From Selenomonadaceae bacterium (GTDB lineage: Bacteria > Bacillota > Negativicutes > Selenomonadales > Selenomonadaceae), in assembly GCA_017479925.1 (NCBI GenBank), contig JAFVBP010000086.1, positions 1 through 37,317 of the forward strand: a DNA stretch of 37,317 nt. Direction: 5' to 3'. Below are positions 16,542 through 23,592 of the stretch, piece after piece (positions within the stretch are counted from its first letter, which is position 1; the number at the start of each line of letters is the position of its first letter). Both the position numbers and the translations under genes were made by a program. Below the pieces are notes generated by a model, which ran no database searches, had not been told where the DNA came from, and saw nothing but the letters and a program-made list of their open reading frames with translations.

Positions 16542-16865
16542 TTATCTGTTGACGATGCCTTTAATCTTTGCCATGGTTTCTTCGTGCGAGATGTACTTGC
16601 CCGTTGATTTGAGTTTGTACAAGTTCGAGTCGCCCGCGTCGTCCGAAGGGTCAAGGATAAATCCGTCGTGCAACGTCGCCACGATACCGAGGTTTTTGTC
16701 CAGCCATTGGCAAACTTCTTTTTCGTTGGGTTTGCGCTTGCCGAAGAATCCGTTGACTTTCGGAATGGCATTTTTGAGTTCTTTGCACTCGATGTTGGTG
16801 CCGCCCGAAACTTTGTCGAGGGCTTCAAAGCTCATCATTTCGTTAATCGTCATTGCGTTTGTCAT
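16542..16865 (-). CDS. Double-glycine leader peptide with unknown cargo domain (second of pair)
   Basis: The 107-residue protein starts with a short leader ending in SFEALDKVSGG (cleavage expected after GG, about residue 22). This resembles class II bacteriocin and peptidase-C39 substrates. The cargo of about 85 residues has ECKELKNAIP, NEKEVCQWLDKNLGI, a Gly/Asp turn region and a final helix (HEETMAKIKGIVNR). The same order of blocks occurs in the upstream neighbour, so the two are paralogs. Compared with ordinary bacteriocins the cargo is long, charged and not Gly-rich. A C39-type transporter is not in the window. GGGAGGAA precedes the ATG. I do not recognise the cargo family; a secreted signal, toxin or effector are all possible. 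Confidence 0.75.
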   Translation of the reverse strand: MTNAMTINEMMSFEALDKVSGGTNIECKELKNAIPKVNGFFGKRKPNEKEVCQWLDKNLGIVATLHDGFILDPSDDAGDSNLYKLKSTGKYISHEETMAKIKGIVNR

Positions 16866-16880
16866 TGTCGGTTCCTCCCG

Positions 16881-17225
16881 TTACTTTCCAAAGTAGTTGT
16901 GAATTTCGGCGATAACTTTACTGTGGCTCAAGACCTGTCCGTTGCGCGAATAGCTGTTTCGACTGCCCGCCGAACTCAACGGGTTCCAAAATCCGCCGAC
17001 ATCAATTTTCGCGTCGATCCCGAGTTTTGATTTCAACCAGCCTCTGACTTCGTCGGGATTCATATGATACTTATCGTCTTCAAGCCCCACTGCGCCGTCA
17101 ATGTCGGGGTAATTATCAACGGTTATCATCGGCAAAAGTTCACGAATTTCTTTGTACTCGCCGTTGGTGCCGCCCGAAATTTTGTCGAGCTGTTTCATGT
17201 TGAGCATTTCGTTCGTCATAGTCAT
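16881..17225 (-). CDS. Double-glycine leader peptide with unknown cargo domain (first of pair)
   Basis: The 114-residue product carries the leader MNMKQLDKISGG-type ending (NMKQLDKISGG at about residues 8-18) and then a cargo with EYKEIRELLP, NPDEVRGWLKSKLGIDAKI, GGFWNPLSSAGSRNSYSRN and SHSKVIAEIHNYFGK. It aligns with the next gene along the whole length (leader, EYKE/ECKE, DEV.GWL/KEVCQWL, final helix) but has no cysteine in the cargo. AAAGGAGA lies before two possible ATG codons (17225 and 17219), and the second has the better spacing. A promoter sits between it and the metQ terminator, so the pair is an independent transcript of 0.8 kb ending at the hairpin near 16500. Confidence 0.75.
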   Translation of the reverse strand: MTMTNEMLNMKQLDKISGGTNGEYKEIRELLPMITVDNYPDIDGAVGLEDDKYHMNPDEVRGWLKSKLGIDAKIDVGGFWNPLSSAGSRNSYSRNGQVLSHSKVIAEIHNYFGK

Positions 17226-17313
17226 CAGTCTCCTTTTCGGTTGAAATTTTCTTACTGCCGCTTATACGACGACTGACGCGTTTTGTTACAAAACGATTTA
17301 AAAATTTTTCGCC

Positions 17314-17347
17314 TGAAGTGATTTTACACGCTCACAAAAAAAATCAA
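17314..17347 (-). promoter_or_regulatory. Promoter of the GG-leader peptide pair
   Basis: Minus strand TTGATT (17342-17347), a 15-base spacer and TAAAAT (17321-17326). The -10 region is inside the 18-base sequence TGAAGTGATTTTACACGC, identical to that in the suf operon promoter. It overlaps the T run of the metQ terminator. Confidence 0.5.
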
Positions 17348-17378
17348 CCTGCCCGCACACGCAGGTAGGTTGACGGAA
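17333..17378 (-). terminator. Terminator after metQ
   Basis: CAACCTACCTGC and GCAGGTTG form an imperfect stem. On the minus strand it is followed by ATTTTTTTTG. Confidence 0.75.
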
Positions 17379-17390
17379 GTTGTTTCGGGT

Positions 17391-18224
17391 TCAGAACGCA
17401 GGCACGATTGCGCCCGTGTACTTGTCCAGAATGAATTTCTTGACTTTGTCGGACTTGAGAGCCGCCAAAAGTTTTTTGATGTCGTCGCGATTTTCGTCGC
17501 CGTCACGAACGGTGACAATGTTGACGTACGGCGAATCCTTGTCTTCGATAAAGAGCGCGTCTTTCATGGGATTGAGGTCGGCATTGAGCGCAAAGTTCGT
17601 GTTGATGATTGAAATGTCCACGTCGTCAAGCGTGCGCGGCAATTGAGCGGCTTCGACTTCGCGAATCGTCAAGTTGCGCGGGTTGCCCGTGATGTCTTGG
17701 AGCGTCGCTTCTGCGCCCGTGCCGTCTTTGAGCTGAATCAGACCGGCCTTTTGCAAAAGCAACAGCGCACGTCCGCCGTTTGTCGGGTCGTTCGGGATTG
17801 AAACGATTGCGCCTTCGGTCAACTCGGTCAAGTCTTTAACCTTGTGCGAATAAATGCCCATCGGTTCGACGTGAATGCCGCCCGCGTTTTTGAGCTTCAT
17901 CTCTTTGTGTTCTTTGACGAAGTCGTTGAGATACGGCTCGTGCTGGAAAAAGTTCGCGTCAAGTTCTTTGTCGTTGAGCGCAATGTTCGGCTGAACGTAG
18001 TCGTTGAACTCGACGATTTCCAGGTTAACGCCTTGCTCTTTGAGGTCGGGCTTGATCTGTTCAAGAATTTCGGCATGTGGAGCGGGCGTCGCGCCGATTT
18101 TCAGCGTCGATTCGGCAGTCGCGGCAGGTTTGTCCGCAGGTTTGTCGCCGCTTTGACCGCCGCCGCAAGCCGTGAGCAAAAGCGTCGCAGCCAACGTCAG
18201 TGCGGCAAAAAATTTTCTCTTCAT
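17391..18224 (-). CDS. metQ: Methionine ABC transporter substrate-binding lipoprotein
   Basis: MetQ captures methionine outside the cytoplasmic membrane and hands it to the MetN-MetI transporter. The 277-residue protein has a lipoprotein signal with lipobox LLLTAC and the NlpA-family pattern: KIGATPAPHAEIL, FNDYVQPNIALNDKELDANF, FFQHEPYLNDF, IPNDPTNGGRALLLLQ, and the end FILDKYTGAIVPAF. Length is normal. The permease and ATPase genes are not adjacent, so this is either an orphan binding protein or its partners lie elsewhere. Downstream is a clear terminator, and upstream lies a composite hairpin repeat oriented toward the gene. Confidence 0.93.
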   Translation of the reverse strand: MKRKFFAALTLAATLLLTACGGGQSGDKPADKPAATAESTLKIGATPAPHAEILEQIKPDLKEQGVNLEIVEFNDYVQPNIALNDKELDANFFQHEPYLNDFVKEHKEMKLKNAGGIHVEPMGIYSHKVKDLTELTEGAIVSIPNDPTNGGRALLLLQKAGLIQLKDGTGAEATLQDITGNPRNLTIREVEAAQLPRTLDDVDISIINTNFALNADLNPMKDALFIEDKDSPYVNIVTVRDGDENRDDIKKLLAALKSDKVKKFILDKYTGAIVPAF

Positions 18225-18313
18225 GGAAGGTGCCTCCTTGTGATTAAAATTCGCCGCGATTATATCAGATAGTGAAATTTTTGCAACGAAACTTTGTCGC
18301 CGCCGCCGGAATC

Positions 18314-18437
18314 AGCCGTCACAGATGACGCTGAAATCAGGCCGTCATGGATGACGGCCGCCCGGGGTTTTTCGCGTGATGCGAAAATCCCGGGCTGTTT
18401 TCTTTGGTTACTTTCTTTTGCGCCAAAAGAAAGTAAC
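18314..18437 (-). repeat. Composite hairpin element, copy 1 (minus orientation)
   Basis: Three hairpins in a row: GTTACTTTCTTTTG with its complement (18407-18437), a GC-rich CCCGGG stem (18361-18393) and GGCCGTCATGGATGACGGCC (18340-18359). A degenerate extra copy of the last lies at 18314-18333. The first and last hairpins recur at 21778, 24663 and 28573. The element sits upstream of metQ, with the GGCCGTCAT hairpin nearest to the gene. Confidence 0.8.
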
Positions 18438-18514
18438 ACAACACGCCAAAAGAAAGTAACACAACACGCCAAAAGAAAGTAACACAACACGCCAAAAGAA
18501 AGTAACATTCAACA
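18421..18514 (+). repeat. Tandem repeat, four copies of a 23-base unit
   Basis: The unit CGCCAAAAGAAAGTAACACA plus ACA starts at 18421, 18444, 18467 and 18490, with small changes at the end of the last copy. It looks like serial duplication of one arm of the adjacent hairpin (18407-18437), and it ends four bases before the -35 box of the next promoter. Confidence 0.9.
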
Positions 18515-18517
18515 CGC

Positions 18518-18546
18518 TTGCATTGCCAAAAACGATAAAGTATAAT
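18518..18546 (+). promoter_or_regulatory. Promoter of the amino-acid ABC transporter genes
   Basis: TTGCAT (18518-18523), a 17-base spacer and a perfect TATAAT (18541-18546), 47 bases before the ATG of the binding-protein gene. Confidence 0.8.
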
Positions 18547-18592
18547 CAGCGCGGTTTTAACCAAACTCTATTGCGAAAGGATGTTTATTTGC

Positions 18593-19399
18593 ATGAGGAA
18601 AATTTTTTTTGCGGCGTTGCTACTTGTGACGATGATTTTCGCGGGCTGCGGCGGCGGTTCCGAACAACCCAAAGACGCCGGCACTTCCGACAAGAAAGCC
18701 GAAAAAATCACAATCGGACTTGACGACGAGTATGCGCCCATGGGCTTCAAAAACGAGCAAAACGAAATCATCGGCTTCGACGTTGACCTTGCCAAAGAGG
18801 CCGCCAAACGTCTCGGCAGCGAAGTCGAATTCAAAGCCATTGACTGGAACTCCAAAGAGGCCGAACTCAAAAGCGGGCGAATCGACATCATCTGGAACGG
18901 TCTTGACATTACGCCCGAACGCGAAGAAAACATGCTCTTCAGCAAGCCCTACATGGACAACCGCCAAATCGTTTTCGTGAAGGCGGGCAACGATCAAGGC
19001 ATTAAAGCCGAAGCTGACCTCGCGGGCAAGAAAGTCGGCACGCAGGCAGGCTCCACCGCCGAATCGTACATTGACAAGACGCCCGAACTCAAAGACAGTT
19101 TCGCCGAATTCAAAACTTACGGCGATTATGTCGCGGCGTTCATGGATTTGGAAAACGGTCGCATTGACGCGCTTGTCTGCGACGAAATCACGGGTCGTTA
19201 CGCTTTGAGCAAGCAGGAAGGCAAATTCACCGCGCTTGACGTGGCTGTCGGTCCAATGACTCAATTCGGCATTGCTTTCCGCAAAGACGATACCGCTCTG
19301 CGCGACAAAGTCCAAAAAGTTTTCGACGAGATGGTTAAAGACGGTACCGCCGCGAAAATCTCCGAACAATGGTTCAAAGCCGATCTGCTCAAAAAATGA
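18593..19399 (+). CDS. Amino-acid ABC transporter substrate-binding lipoprotein (family 3)
   Basis: The 268-residue product starts with a lipoprotein signal (MRKIFFAALLLVTMIFAGC) and the family 3 binding-protein fold: LDDEYAPMGFKNEQNEIIGF, DVDLAKEAAKRLG, DIIWNGLDITPERE, the hinge segment AGSTAESYIDKTPEL and FRKDDTALRDKVQKVFDEM. Such proteins bind polar amino acids such as glutamine, arginine or cystine; the ligand cannot be read from the sequence. I prefer the ATG at 18593, because the ATG at 18581 lies directly on the GAAAGGA ribosome site. A permease of the same transporter class follows. Confidence 0.92.
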   Translation: MRKIFFAALLLVTMIFAGCGGGSEQPKDAGTSDKKAEKITIGLDDEYAPMGFKNEQNEIIGFDVDLAKEAAKRLGSEVEFKAIDWNSKEAELKSGRIDIIWNGLDITPEREENMLFSKPYMDNRQIVFVKAGNDQGIKAEADLAGKKVGTQAGSTAESYIDKTPELKDSFAEFKTYGDYVAAFMDLENGRIDALVCDEITGRYALSKQEGKFTALDVAVGPMTQFGIAFRKDDTALRDKVQKVFDEMVKDGTAAKISEQWFKADLLKK

Positions 19400-19466
19400 G
19401 AACTAGGGAACAGAACTAGGGAACAGGTTACAACCTGGTTCTAATCCCTGGTTCTAATCCCTAATC
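19400..19466. repeat. Palindrome built from 13-base repeats
   Basis: Two tandem copies of AACTAGGGAACAG on the left and two of CTGGTTCTAATCC-type on the right form a long imperfect hairpin around ACAACC. It lies directly after the binding-protein stop, before the permease gene, and may attenuate readthrough. Confidence 0.75.
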
Positions 19467-19525
19467 AAACAGTGACCGCCGACGAATTGCAATTTTGCTT
19501 CGACGGGAGTTAGGGAATATCTGTT

Positions 19526-20170
19526 ATGGACAAACTCTTAGACATGACGCTCCTGATTTTGCAGGGCGCAACCGTCACGTTGGAAATTTTCTTCGTGACG
19601 CTGATTTTAAGCTTACCGATTGGCGCACTGGCGGCTTTGGGACGAATTTCAAGCTTCGCGCCGTTGCGTTACCTTATGGAGTTTTACGTCTGGATAATGC
19701 GCGGCACACCGTTGATGTTGCAACTTTTGTTCGTGTACTTCGCGCTTCCGATGGTCGGAATCATGTTGCCCGACATTGCGGCGGCACTTTTGGCGTTCAC
19801 GTTGAATTACGCCGCATATTTCGCCGAAATCTTCCGAGCCGGCATTCAAGCGATACCGCGCGGGCAATACGAGGCGGCAAAAGCTTTGGGGCTGAAACAT
19901 TGGCAGATGATGCGTTACATAATTTTTCCGCAGGTGTTGCGCGTCGTGTTGCCGCCAATTTCCAACGAGACAATCAATCTGGTCAAAGACACGTCGCTGA
20001 TTTACATTTTGGCAATGAACGACCTTTTGCGAGTGGCGCGAACAATCGTGCAACGCGAATTCGACATGACGCCGTTTGTTATCGCGGGCGCGTTCTACCT
20101 GGTGATGACGGCATTTCTGACTTGGGGCTTCAAGAAACTCGAACAGCGTTACGGCGCATACGAAACTTAG
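19526..20170 (+). CDS. Amino-acid ABC transporter permease (HisM/GlnP family)
   Basis: The 214-residue membrane protein has the polar amino-acid permease pattern: an N-terminal helix with GATVTLEIFFVTLILSLPIG, the family segment MEFYVWIMRGTPLMLQLLFV, the ATPase-contacting EAAKALGLKHWQMMRYIIFP loop and NLVKDTSLIYIL. About five membrane helices are expected. It should work with the binding protein upstream. The matching ATPase is missing from this locus, since an amidase gene follows. The ribosome site (AGGGAA, 11 bases before the ATG) is weak. Confidence 0.92.
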   Translation: MDKLLDMTLLILQGATVTLEIFFVTLILSLPIGALAALGRISSFAPLRYLMEFYVWIMRGTPLMLQLLFVYFALPMVGIMLPDIAAALLAFTLNYAAYFAEIFRAGIQAIPRGQYEAAKALGLKHWQMMRYIIFPQVLRVVLPPISNETINLVKDTSLIYILAMNDLLRVARTIVQREFDMTPFVIAGAFYLVMTAFLTWGFKKLEQRYGAYET

Positions 20171-20238
20171 TGGCTAGTGGTTAGTGGCTAGTGGCTAGTG
20201 ATTAGAAGTTTTTTCACTATCCACTGACCACTGACAAA
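20170..20238. repeat. Palindrome built from heptamer repeats
   Basis: Five heptamers of TAGTGGY type on the left face CACTATCCACTGACCACTGA on the right, separated by AGAAGTTTTTT. The TTTTTT in the loop is not in a normal terminator position. It has the same design as the palindromes at 7921 and 19400 but no shared sequence. Confidence 0.75.
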
Positions 20239-20252
20239 GAGGAGGCTTCGTA

Positions 20253-21773
20253 TTGATTAAAAACATATTGCTGAGTCTCCTCGTTTTGTGCGCGTTGACT
20301 TCAGCGGTAAGTGCGGCCGAACCAACTTTCAACGACCGCAAAGCGAATCTCGCGCAGTTGAGCGGAATTCGTGTCGGCTACGGCGCGGGCACCGTGCGAA
20401 TCGTCCTCGACCTGACGCGGCAAGTTGACTTCAAAGAATCGTACGTTGAAAATCCGTCGCGCATGATTGTCGACTTGCAAAACACTTGGCTTAACCCGAA
20501 CGTCAAACGCGAAATCGAATTGACTTCGACCGTCGGCAAAAGAATTCGGCTTGCGCAATTCGACCCGTCGACCGTGCGCGTCGTCATCGAATCAATGGCG
20601 GAAACGAAACTTTTCTACCTGCCGGGCGGCAAAAGCGGTCAACGCCTGATTATAGACTTGGGCAGTGCCGAGTTCAAGGAAGATCCCGCCTTCGACAAAG
20701 CCGCCGCCGAACGCGAACGCGAATTGCAAGCTCAGCGCGAACGCGAACTTCAAGCTCAACGCGAACGCGAACTTCAAGCTCAGCGCGAACGTGAAATTGA
20801 GCAACGCGAACGCGAACTTGAACAGCGCGAAAAAGAGCAGCGCGAACGCGAATTGCAAGCTCAACAGCGCGAACGTGAACGCGAACTTGAAAAACGCGAG
20901 CGCGAACTCGAAAAACGCGAAAAAGAACAGCGCGAAAAAGAACTCAAAGAGGAACGCGAACGCCTCGAAAAAGAGCAGCGCGAACGTGAAAAGCAGGAAC
21001 GCAAGGAACGCGAACGCCTCGAAAAAGAGCAGCGCGAACGTGAAAAAAAGGAGCGCAAGGAACGCGAACGCCTCGAAAAGGAACAGCGCGAACGCAATAA
21101 ACGCGACGGCAAAGAGCCAGTTGCACAGCCGAAGCCCGATTCCGACGTTAAAGAACCGACAACCGAACTTGACCGCGACTTGAACACGTTGACCGCGCTC
21201 AAAGGCAAAAAAATCGTCATCGACCCCGGGCACGGCGGCAACGACGCGGGTGCAATCGGTCCCACGGGCGTCATGGAGAAAAACGTCACGCTCAAAGTCG
21301 CCCTTGAACTCAAACGTTTGCTTGAAGCCGAAGGCGCGCAGGTTATTTTGACCCGCTACGACGATTCGACCGTCTCCGCCAAAGGTGCCAAAGCGTCCGA
21401 TATTGAAGAACTCGGCGCACGTTGTGACGTTGCCAACCGTATCGGCGCGGACATTTTCGTTTCGATTCACGCCGACAGTTTCACGCGACCCGAAGCACGT
21501 GGCACAACGGGTTATTACTATAGCAAAGGTTCGGGCGCGGGTCAAAAACTTGCCGACTGCATTCGCCGAAATCTCGTCGAACAACTCGGCACGCCAAGCC
21601 GCGGTACGCAACCTTGTAATTTCTACGTCGTCAAGAATACCGACATGCCCGCCACGTTGATTGAACTCGGTTTCATCTCGAACAAAGAGGAAGAAAAACT
21701 TCTCGATTCGGATGAAGGCGTCAAACGTGCGGCTCAAGGCATCCTCGACGGCATCGAAGACTATTTCGGTTGA
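20253..21773 (+). CDS. N-acetylmuramoyl-L-alanine amidase with AMIN domain and long charged linker
   Basis: This exported enzyme cleaves the bond between muramic acid and the peptide in peptidoglycan. A TTG start (GAGGAGG before it) leads into a signal peptide cut near SAVSAAE. An AMIN domain (about residues 30-145, VRIVLDLTRQVDFKES and FYLPGGKSGQRLIIDLG) targets the cell wall or septum. Residues about 148-288 are almost only Arg, Glu, Lys, Gln and Leu in reiterated RERELQAQ and KEQRERE units, likely a single stable helix. The amidase_3 domain (about 318-506) has the zinc ligands in IDPGHGGNDAG, EELGARCDVAN and VSIHADSF, and the catalytic Glu in TLIELGFISN. The linker is far longer than in typical AmiC proteins. 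Confidence 0.94.
   Translation: MIKNILLSLLVLCALTSAVSAAEPTFNDRKANLAQLSGIRVGYGAGTVRIVLDLTRQVDFKESYVENPSRMIVDLQNTWLNPNVKREIELTSTVGKRIRLAQFDPSTVRVVIESMAETKLFYLPGGKSGQRLIIDLGSAEFKEDPAFDKAAAERERELQAQRERELQAQRERELQAQREREIEQRERELEQREKEQRERELQAQQRERERELEKRERELEKREKEQREKELKEERERLEKEQREREKQERKERERLEKEQREREKKERKERERLEKEQRERNKRDGKEPVAQPKPDSDVKEPTTELDRDLNTLTALKGKKIVIDPGHGGNDAGAIGPTGVMEKNVTLKVALELKRLLEAEGAQVILTRYDDSTVSAKGAKASDIEELGARCDVANRIGADIFVSIHADSFTRPEARGTTGYYYSKGSGAGQKLADCIRRNLVEQLGTPSRGTQPCNFYVVKNTDMPATLIELGFISNKEEEKLLDSDEGVKRAAQGILDGIEDYFG
20695..21110 (+). repeat. Degenerate coding repeat of the amidase linker
   Basis: About 415 bases of short direct repeats based on CGCGAACGCGAA and CAAGCTCAGCGCGAACG. 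They encode the charged linker and would favour slippage that changes linker length. Confidence 0.85.
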
Positions 21774-21777
21774 AATC

Positions 21778-21876
21778 TACTTTTCTTTTGGCGCAAAAGA
21801 AAAGTAGCAAAAGAAAACAGTTCGCTACGATACATCCTGTATCGTGCGCGAACGGCGGCCGTCATCCATGACGGCC
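21778..21876 (+). repeat. Composite hairpin element, copy 2
   Basis: TACTTTTCTTTTGGCGCAAA with its complement (21778-21806), a middle stem around GATACATCCTGTATC with TTCGC/GCGAA arms, and GGCCGTCATCCATGACGGCC (21857-21876) followed by TAATTTTT. The last hairpin ends 30 bases before the rfbB start and may also terminate the amidase transcript. Confidence 0.85.
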
Positions 21877-21906
21877 TAATTTTTCATTCGGTTTGGAGGA
21901 ACAATC

Positions 21907-22926
21907 ATGACAATTATCGTGACGGGCGGCGCGGGCTTTATCGGTGCCAACTTCGTCTATTACCAACTCAAAAATCACCCCGAAGACAAAATCGTCTGCC
22001 TCGACAAGCTGACTTACGCGGGCAACCTCGAAACGCTTGCCGACGCGCAGGACAATCCGAATTTCAAATTCGTGCGTGCCGACATTGCCGACCGTCCGAA
22101 AATTTACGCGTTGTTTGAAGAACTCAAGCCCGACGTTGTCGTCAATTTCGCGGCGGAAAGTCACGTCGACCGTTCAATCGAAGACCCCGAACTGTTTTTG
22201 CGCACGAACATTATCGGCACGAGTGTTTTGCTCGACGCCTGCAGAAAATTCGGCATCAAGCGTTTTCATCAAGTTTCGACCGACGAAGTTTACGGCGACT
22301 TGCCGATTGACCGACCCGACTTGTTTTTTACCGAAACGACGAATTTGCACACGTCAAGCCCGTATTCGGCTTCAAAAGCGGCGGCTGACTTGCTCGTTCA
22401 AGCTTACGGGCGCACGTATCAAATTCCCGCGACAATCAGCCGTTGCTCGAACAATTACGGCTACTATCACTTCCCCGAAAAGCTGATTCCGCTGATGATT
22501 ATCAACGCGCTGGGCGGCAAAAAGTTGCCCGTCTACGGCAAGGGCGACAACGTGCGCGATTGGCTGTTCGTTACCGACCACTGCGCGGCGATTGACTTGA
22601 TTGTCCGCAAGGGCACTGTCGGCGAAGTTTACAACATCGGCGGGCACAACGAACGCACGAATCTCGAAGTCGTCAAGACGATTTTGCGCATACTCGGCAA
22701 GGGCGAAGACTTGATTCAATTCGTCACCGACCGCAAAGGGCACGACCGCCGTTACGCCATTGACCCGACGAAAATCACCAACGAACTCGGTTGGACGCCG
22801 CAGACGAAATTCGACGACGGCATCAAAATTACCGTCGACTGGTACCTGAGCAACCGCGCCTGGTGGCAGAAAATCATCAGCGGCGAATATCAAAACTACT
22901 ACGCCAAAATGTACGGAAATCGGTGA
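21907..22926 (+). CDS. rfbB: dTDP-glucose 4,6-dehydratase
   Basis: The enzyme makes dTDP-4-keto-6-deoxyglucose on the way to dTDP-rhamnose and related surface sugars. The 339-residue protein has the NAD-binding TGGAGFIGANFVYYQL, the NFAAESHVDRSI segment, the active-site STDEVYGD, and the SPYSASKAAADLLV block with Tyr and Lys of the short-chain dehydrogenase family, followed by SRCSNNYGYYHFPEKLIPL. All are standard for RfbB. No other rhamnose genes are adjacent. Instead two HicB-like genes and cbiD follow with gaps under 20 bases. TTTGGAGGAAC precedes the ATG. A nucleotide-sugar supplier fits the glycosyltransferases elsewhere in the window, but no direct link is shown. Confidence 0.95.
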   Translation: MTIIVTGGAGFIGANFVYYQLKNHPEDKIVCLDKLTYAGNLETLADAQDNPNFKFVRADIADRPKIYALFEELKPDVVVNFAAESHVDRSIEDPELFLRTNIIGTSVLLDACRKFGIKRFHQVSTDEVYGDLPIDRPDLFFTETTNLHTSSPYSASKAAADLLVQAYGRTYQIPATISRCSNNYGYYHFPEKLIPLMIINALGGKKLPVYGKGDNVRDWLFVTDHCAAIDLIVRKGTVGEVYNIGGHNERTNLEVVKTILRILGKGEDLIQFVTDRKGHDRRYAIDPTKITNELGWTPQTKFDDGIKITVDWYLSNRAWWQKIISGEYQNYYAKMYGNR

Positions 22927-22936
22927 GGTGACTTAC

Positions 22937-23248
22937 ATGCAGTACGTTTATCCCGCGATTATTAAGCCCGACGAAGAGCTTGACGAGTGTTTTCAAGTGC
23001 GTTTTCCAGACCTCGGTTGCGAGGCTGAGGAATACGAAATTCACGGCTCCGGCAATGTTTATTGCACTCTGGTCAGAGCGGCTGAACTTCTTAATGAGCA
23101 CATGATTGAGCTTGAAGACGCGGGCAAAGATATTCCTGCGGCGACTTACATCAAAGACGTTAAGCTTGCCGACGGCGAAATTGTCACGCTGATTAAAGCC
23201 GATACCGACGCTTACCGTTTGCTCCGCGCAAAAATGTTGATTCCGTGA
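22937..23248 (+). CDS. HicB-like small protein (first of pair)
   Basis: The 103-residue protein starts MQYVYPAIIKPDEELDECFQ, then VRFPDLGC and later LVRAAELLNEHMI. This is the pattern of the HicB antitoxin N-terminal fold (strand-strand-FPDL-helix). HicB proteins usually neutralise a HicA RNA toxin, but no HicA-like gene of about 60 residues is adjacent. The end (VTLIKADTDAYRLL) is shared with the next gene. I chose ATG 22937, with GAGGTG seven bases upstream, over a GTG at 22928. It sits ten bases after rfbB. A role outside toxin control is possible because orphan HicB-like proteins are widespread. Confidence 0.75.
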   Translation: MQYVYPAIIKPDEELDECFQVRFPDLGCEAEEYEIHGSGNVYCTLVRAAELLNEHMIELEDAGKDIPAATYIKDVKLADGEIVTLIKADTDAYRLLRAKMLIP

Positions 23249-23266
23249 TTCGGCGGAGGCGATTGG

Positions 23267-23578
23267 ATGAAATACGTTTATCCCGCGATTTTCCGCAAAG
23301 ACGCTGAACTTGATGACTGCTACGTCGTTGAATTCCCTGACCTTAACGGAGTATTCACGCAAGGCTACGGGCTTTTTGAGGCGATTTACATGGCGGAAGA
23401 TGTGCTTGCGTTTTCGTTAATGCTTGACGAAGACGACGGCGAAAATATTCCGAAGCCGACGCCGATTGACCAAGTCAAAGCTGAACCCGACGAATATTCG
23501 ACGGACGCTTTCGTCACGCTGATTAAAGCCGACACCGACGTTTACCGTTTATTAGTCGCGGAGCGGTCGCTGTTATAA
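23267..23578 (+). CDS. HicB-like small protein (second of pair)
   Basis: A paralog of the previous gene: MKYVYPAIFRKDAELDDCYV, VEFPDLNGVFTQGYGLFEAI, AEDVLAFSLMLDEDDG, and the end VTLIKADTDVYRLLVAE, 103 residues. The FPDL and the following helix are closer to classical HicB than in the first copy. No DNA-binding C-terminal domain is visible, so autoregulation by this protein alone is unlikely. GGAGGCGATT precedes the ATG. No HicA toxin is present on either side; the next gene is cbiD, 14 bases downstream. Confidence 0.8.
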   Translation: MKYVYPAIFRKDAELDDCYVVEFPDLNGVFTQGYGLFEAIYMAEDVLAFSLMLDEDDGENIPKPTPIDQVKAEPDEYSTDAFVTLIKADTDVYRLLVAERSLL

Positions 23579-23592
23579 AAATTTCTGCGAGC

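Noticed and set aside
18225-18313. SAM riboswitch before metQ
   Set aside because: The short AT-rich leader shows no S-box-like stems; the only structured DNA is the composite repeat farther upstream.
18421-18514. CRISPR array
   Set aside because: The 23-base units follow each other without spacers, and no cas genes are near.
20592-21737. Minus-strand open frame of 381 codons
   Set aside because: It is antisense to the amidase; its long Phe/Ala-rich region is just the reverse of the REREL repeat.
23579-23592. Cobalamin riboswitch before cbiD
   Set aside because: Only 14 bases separate cbiD from the preceding gene. No B12-box-like sequence was seen upstream of cbiC either.
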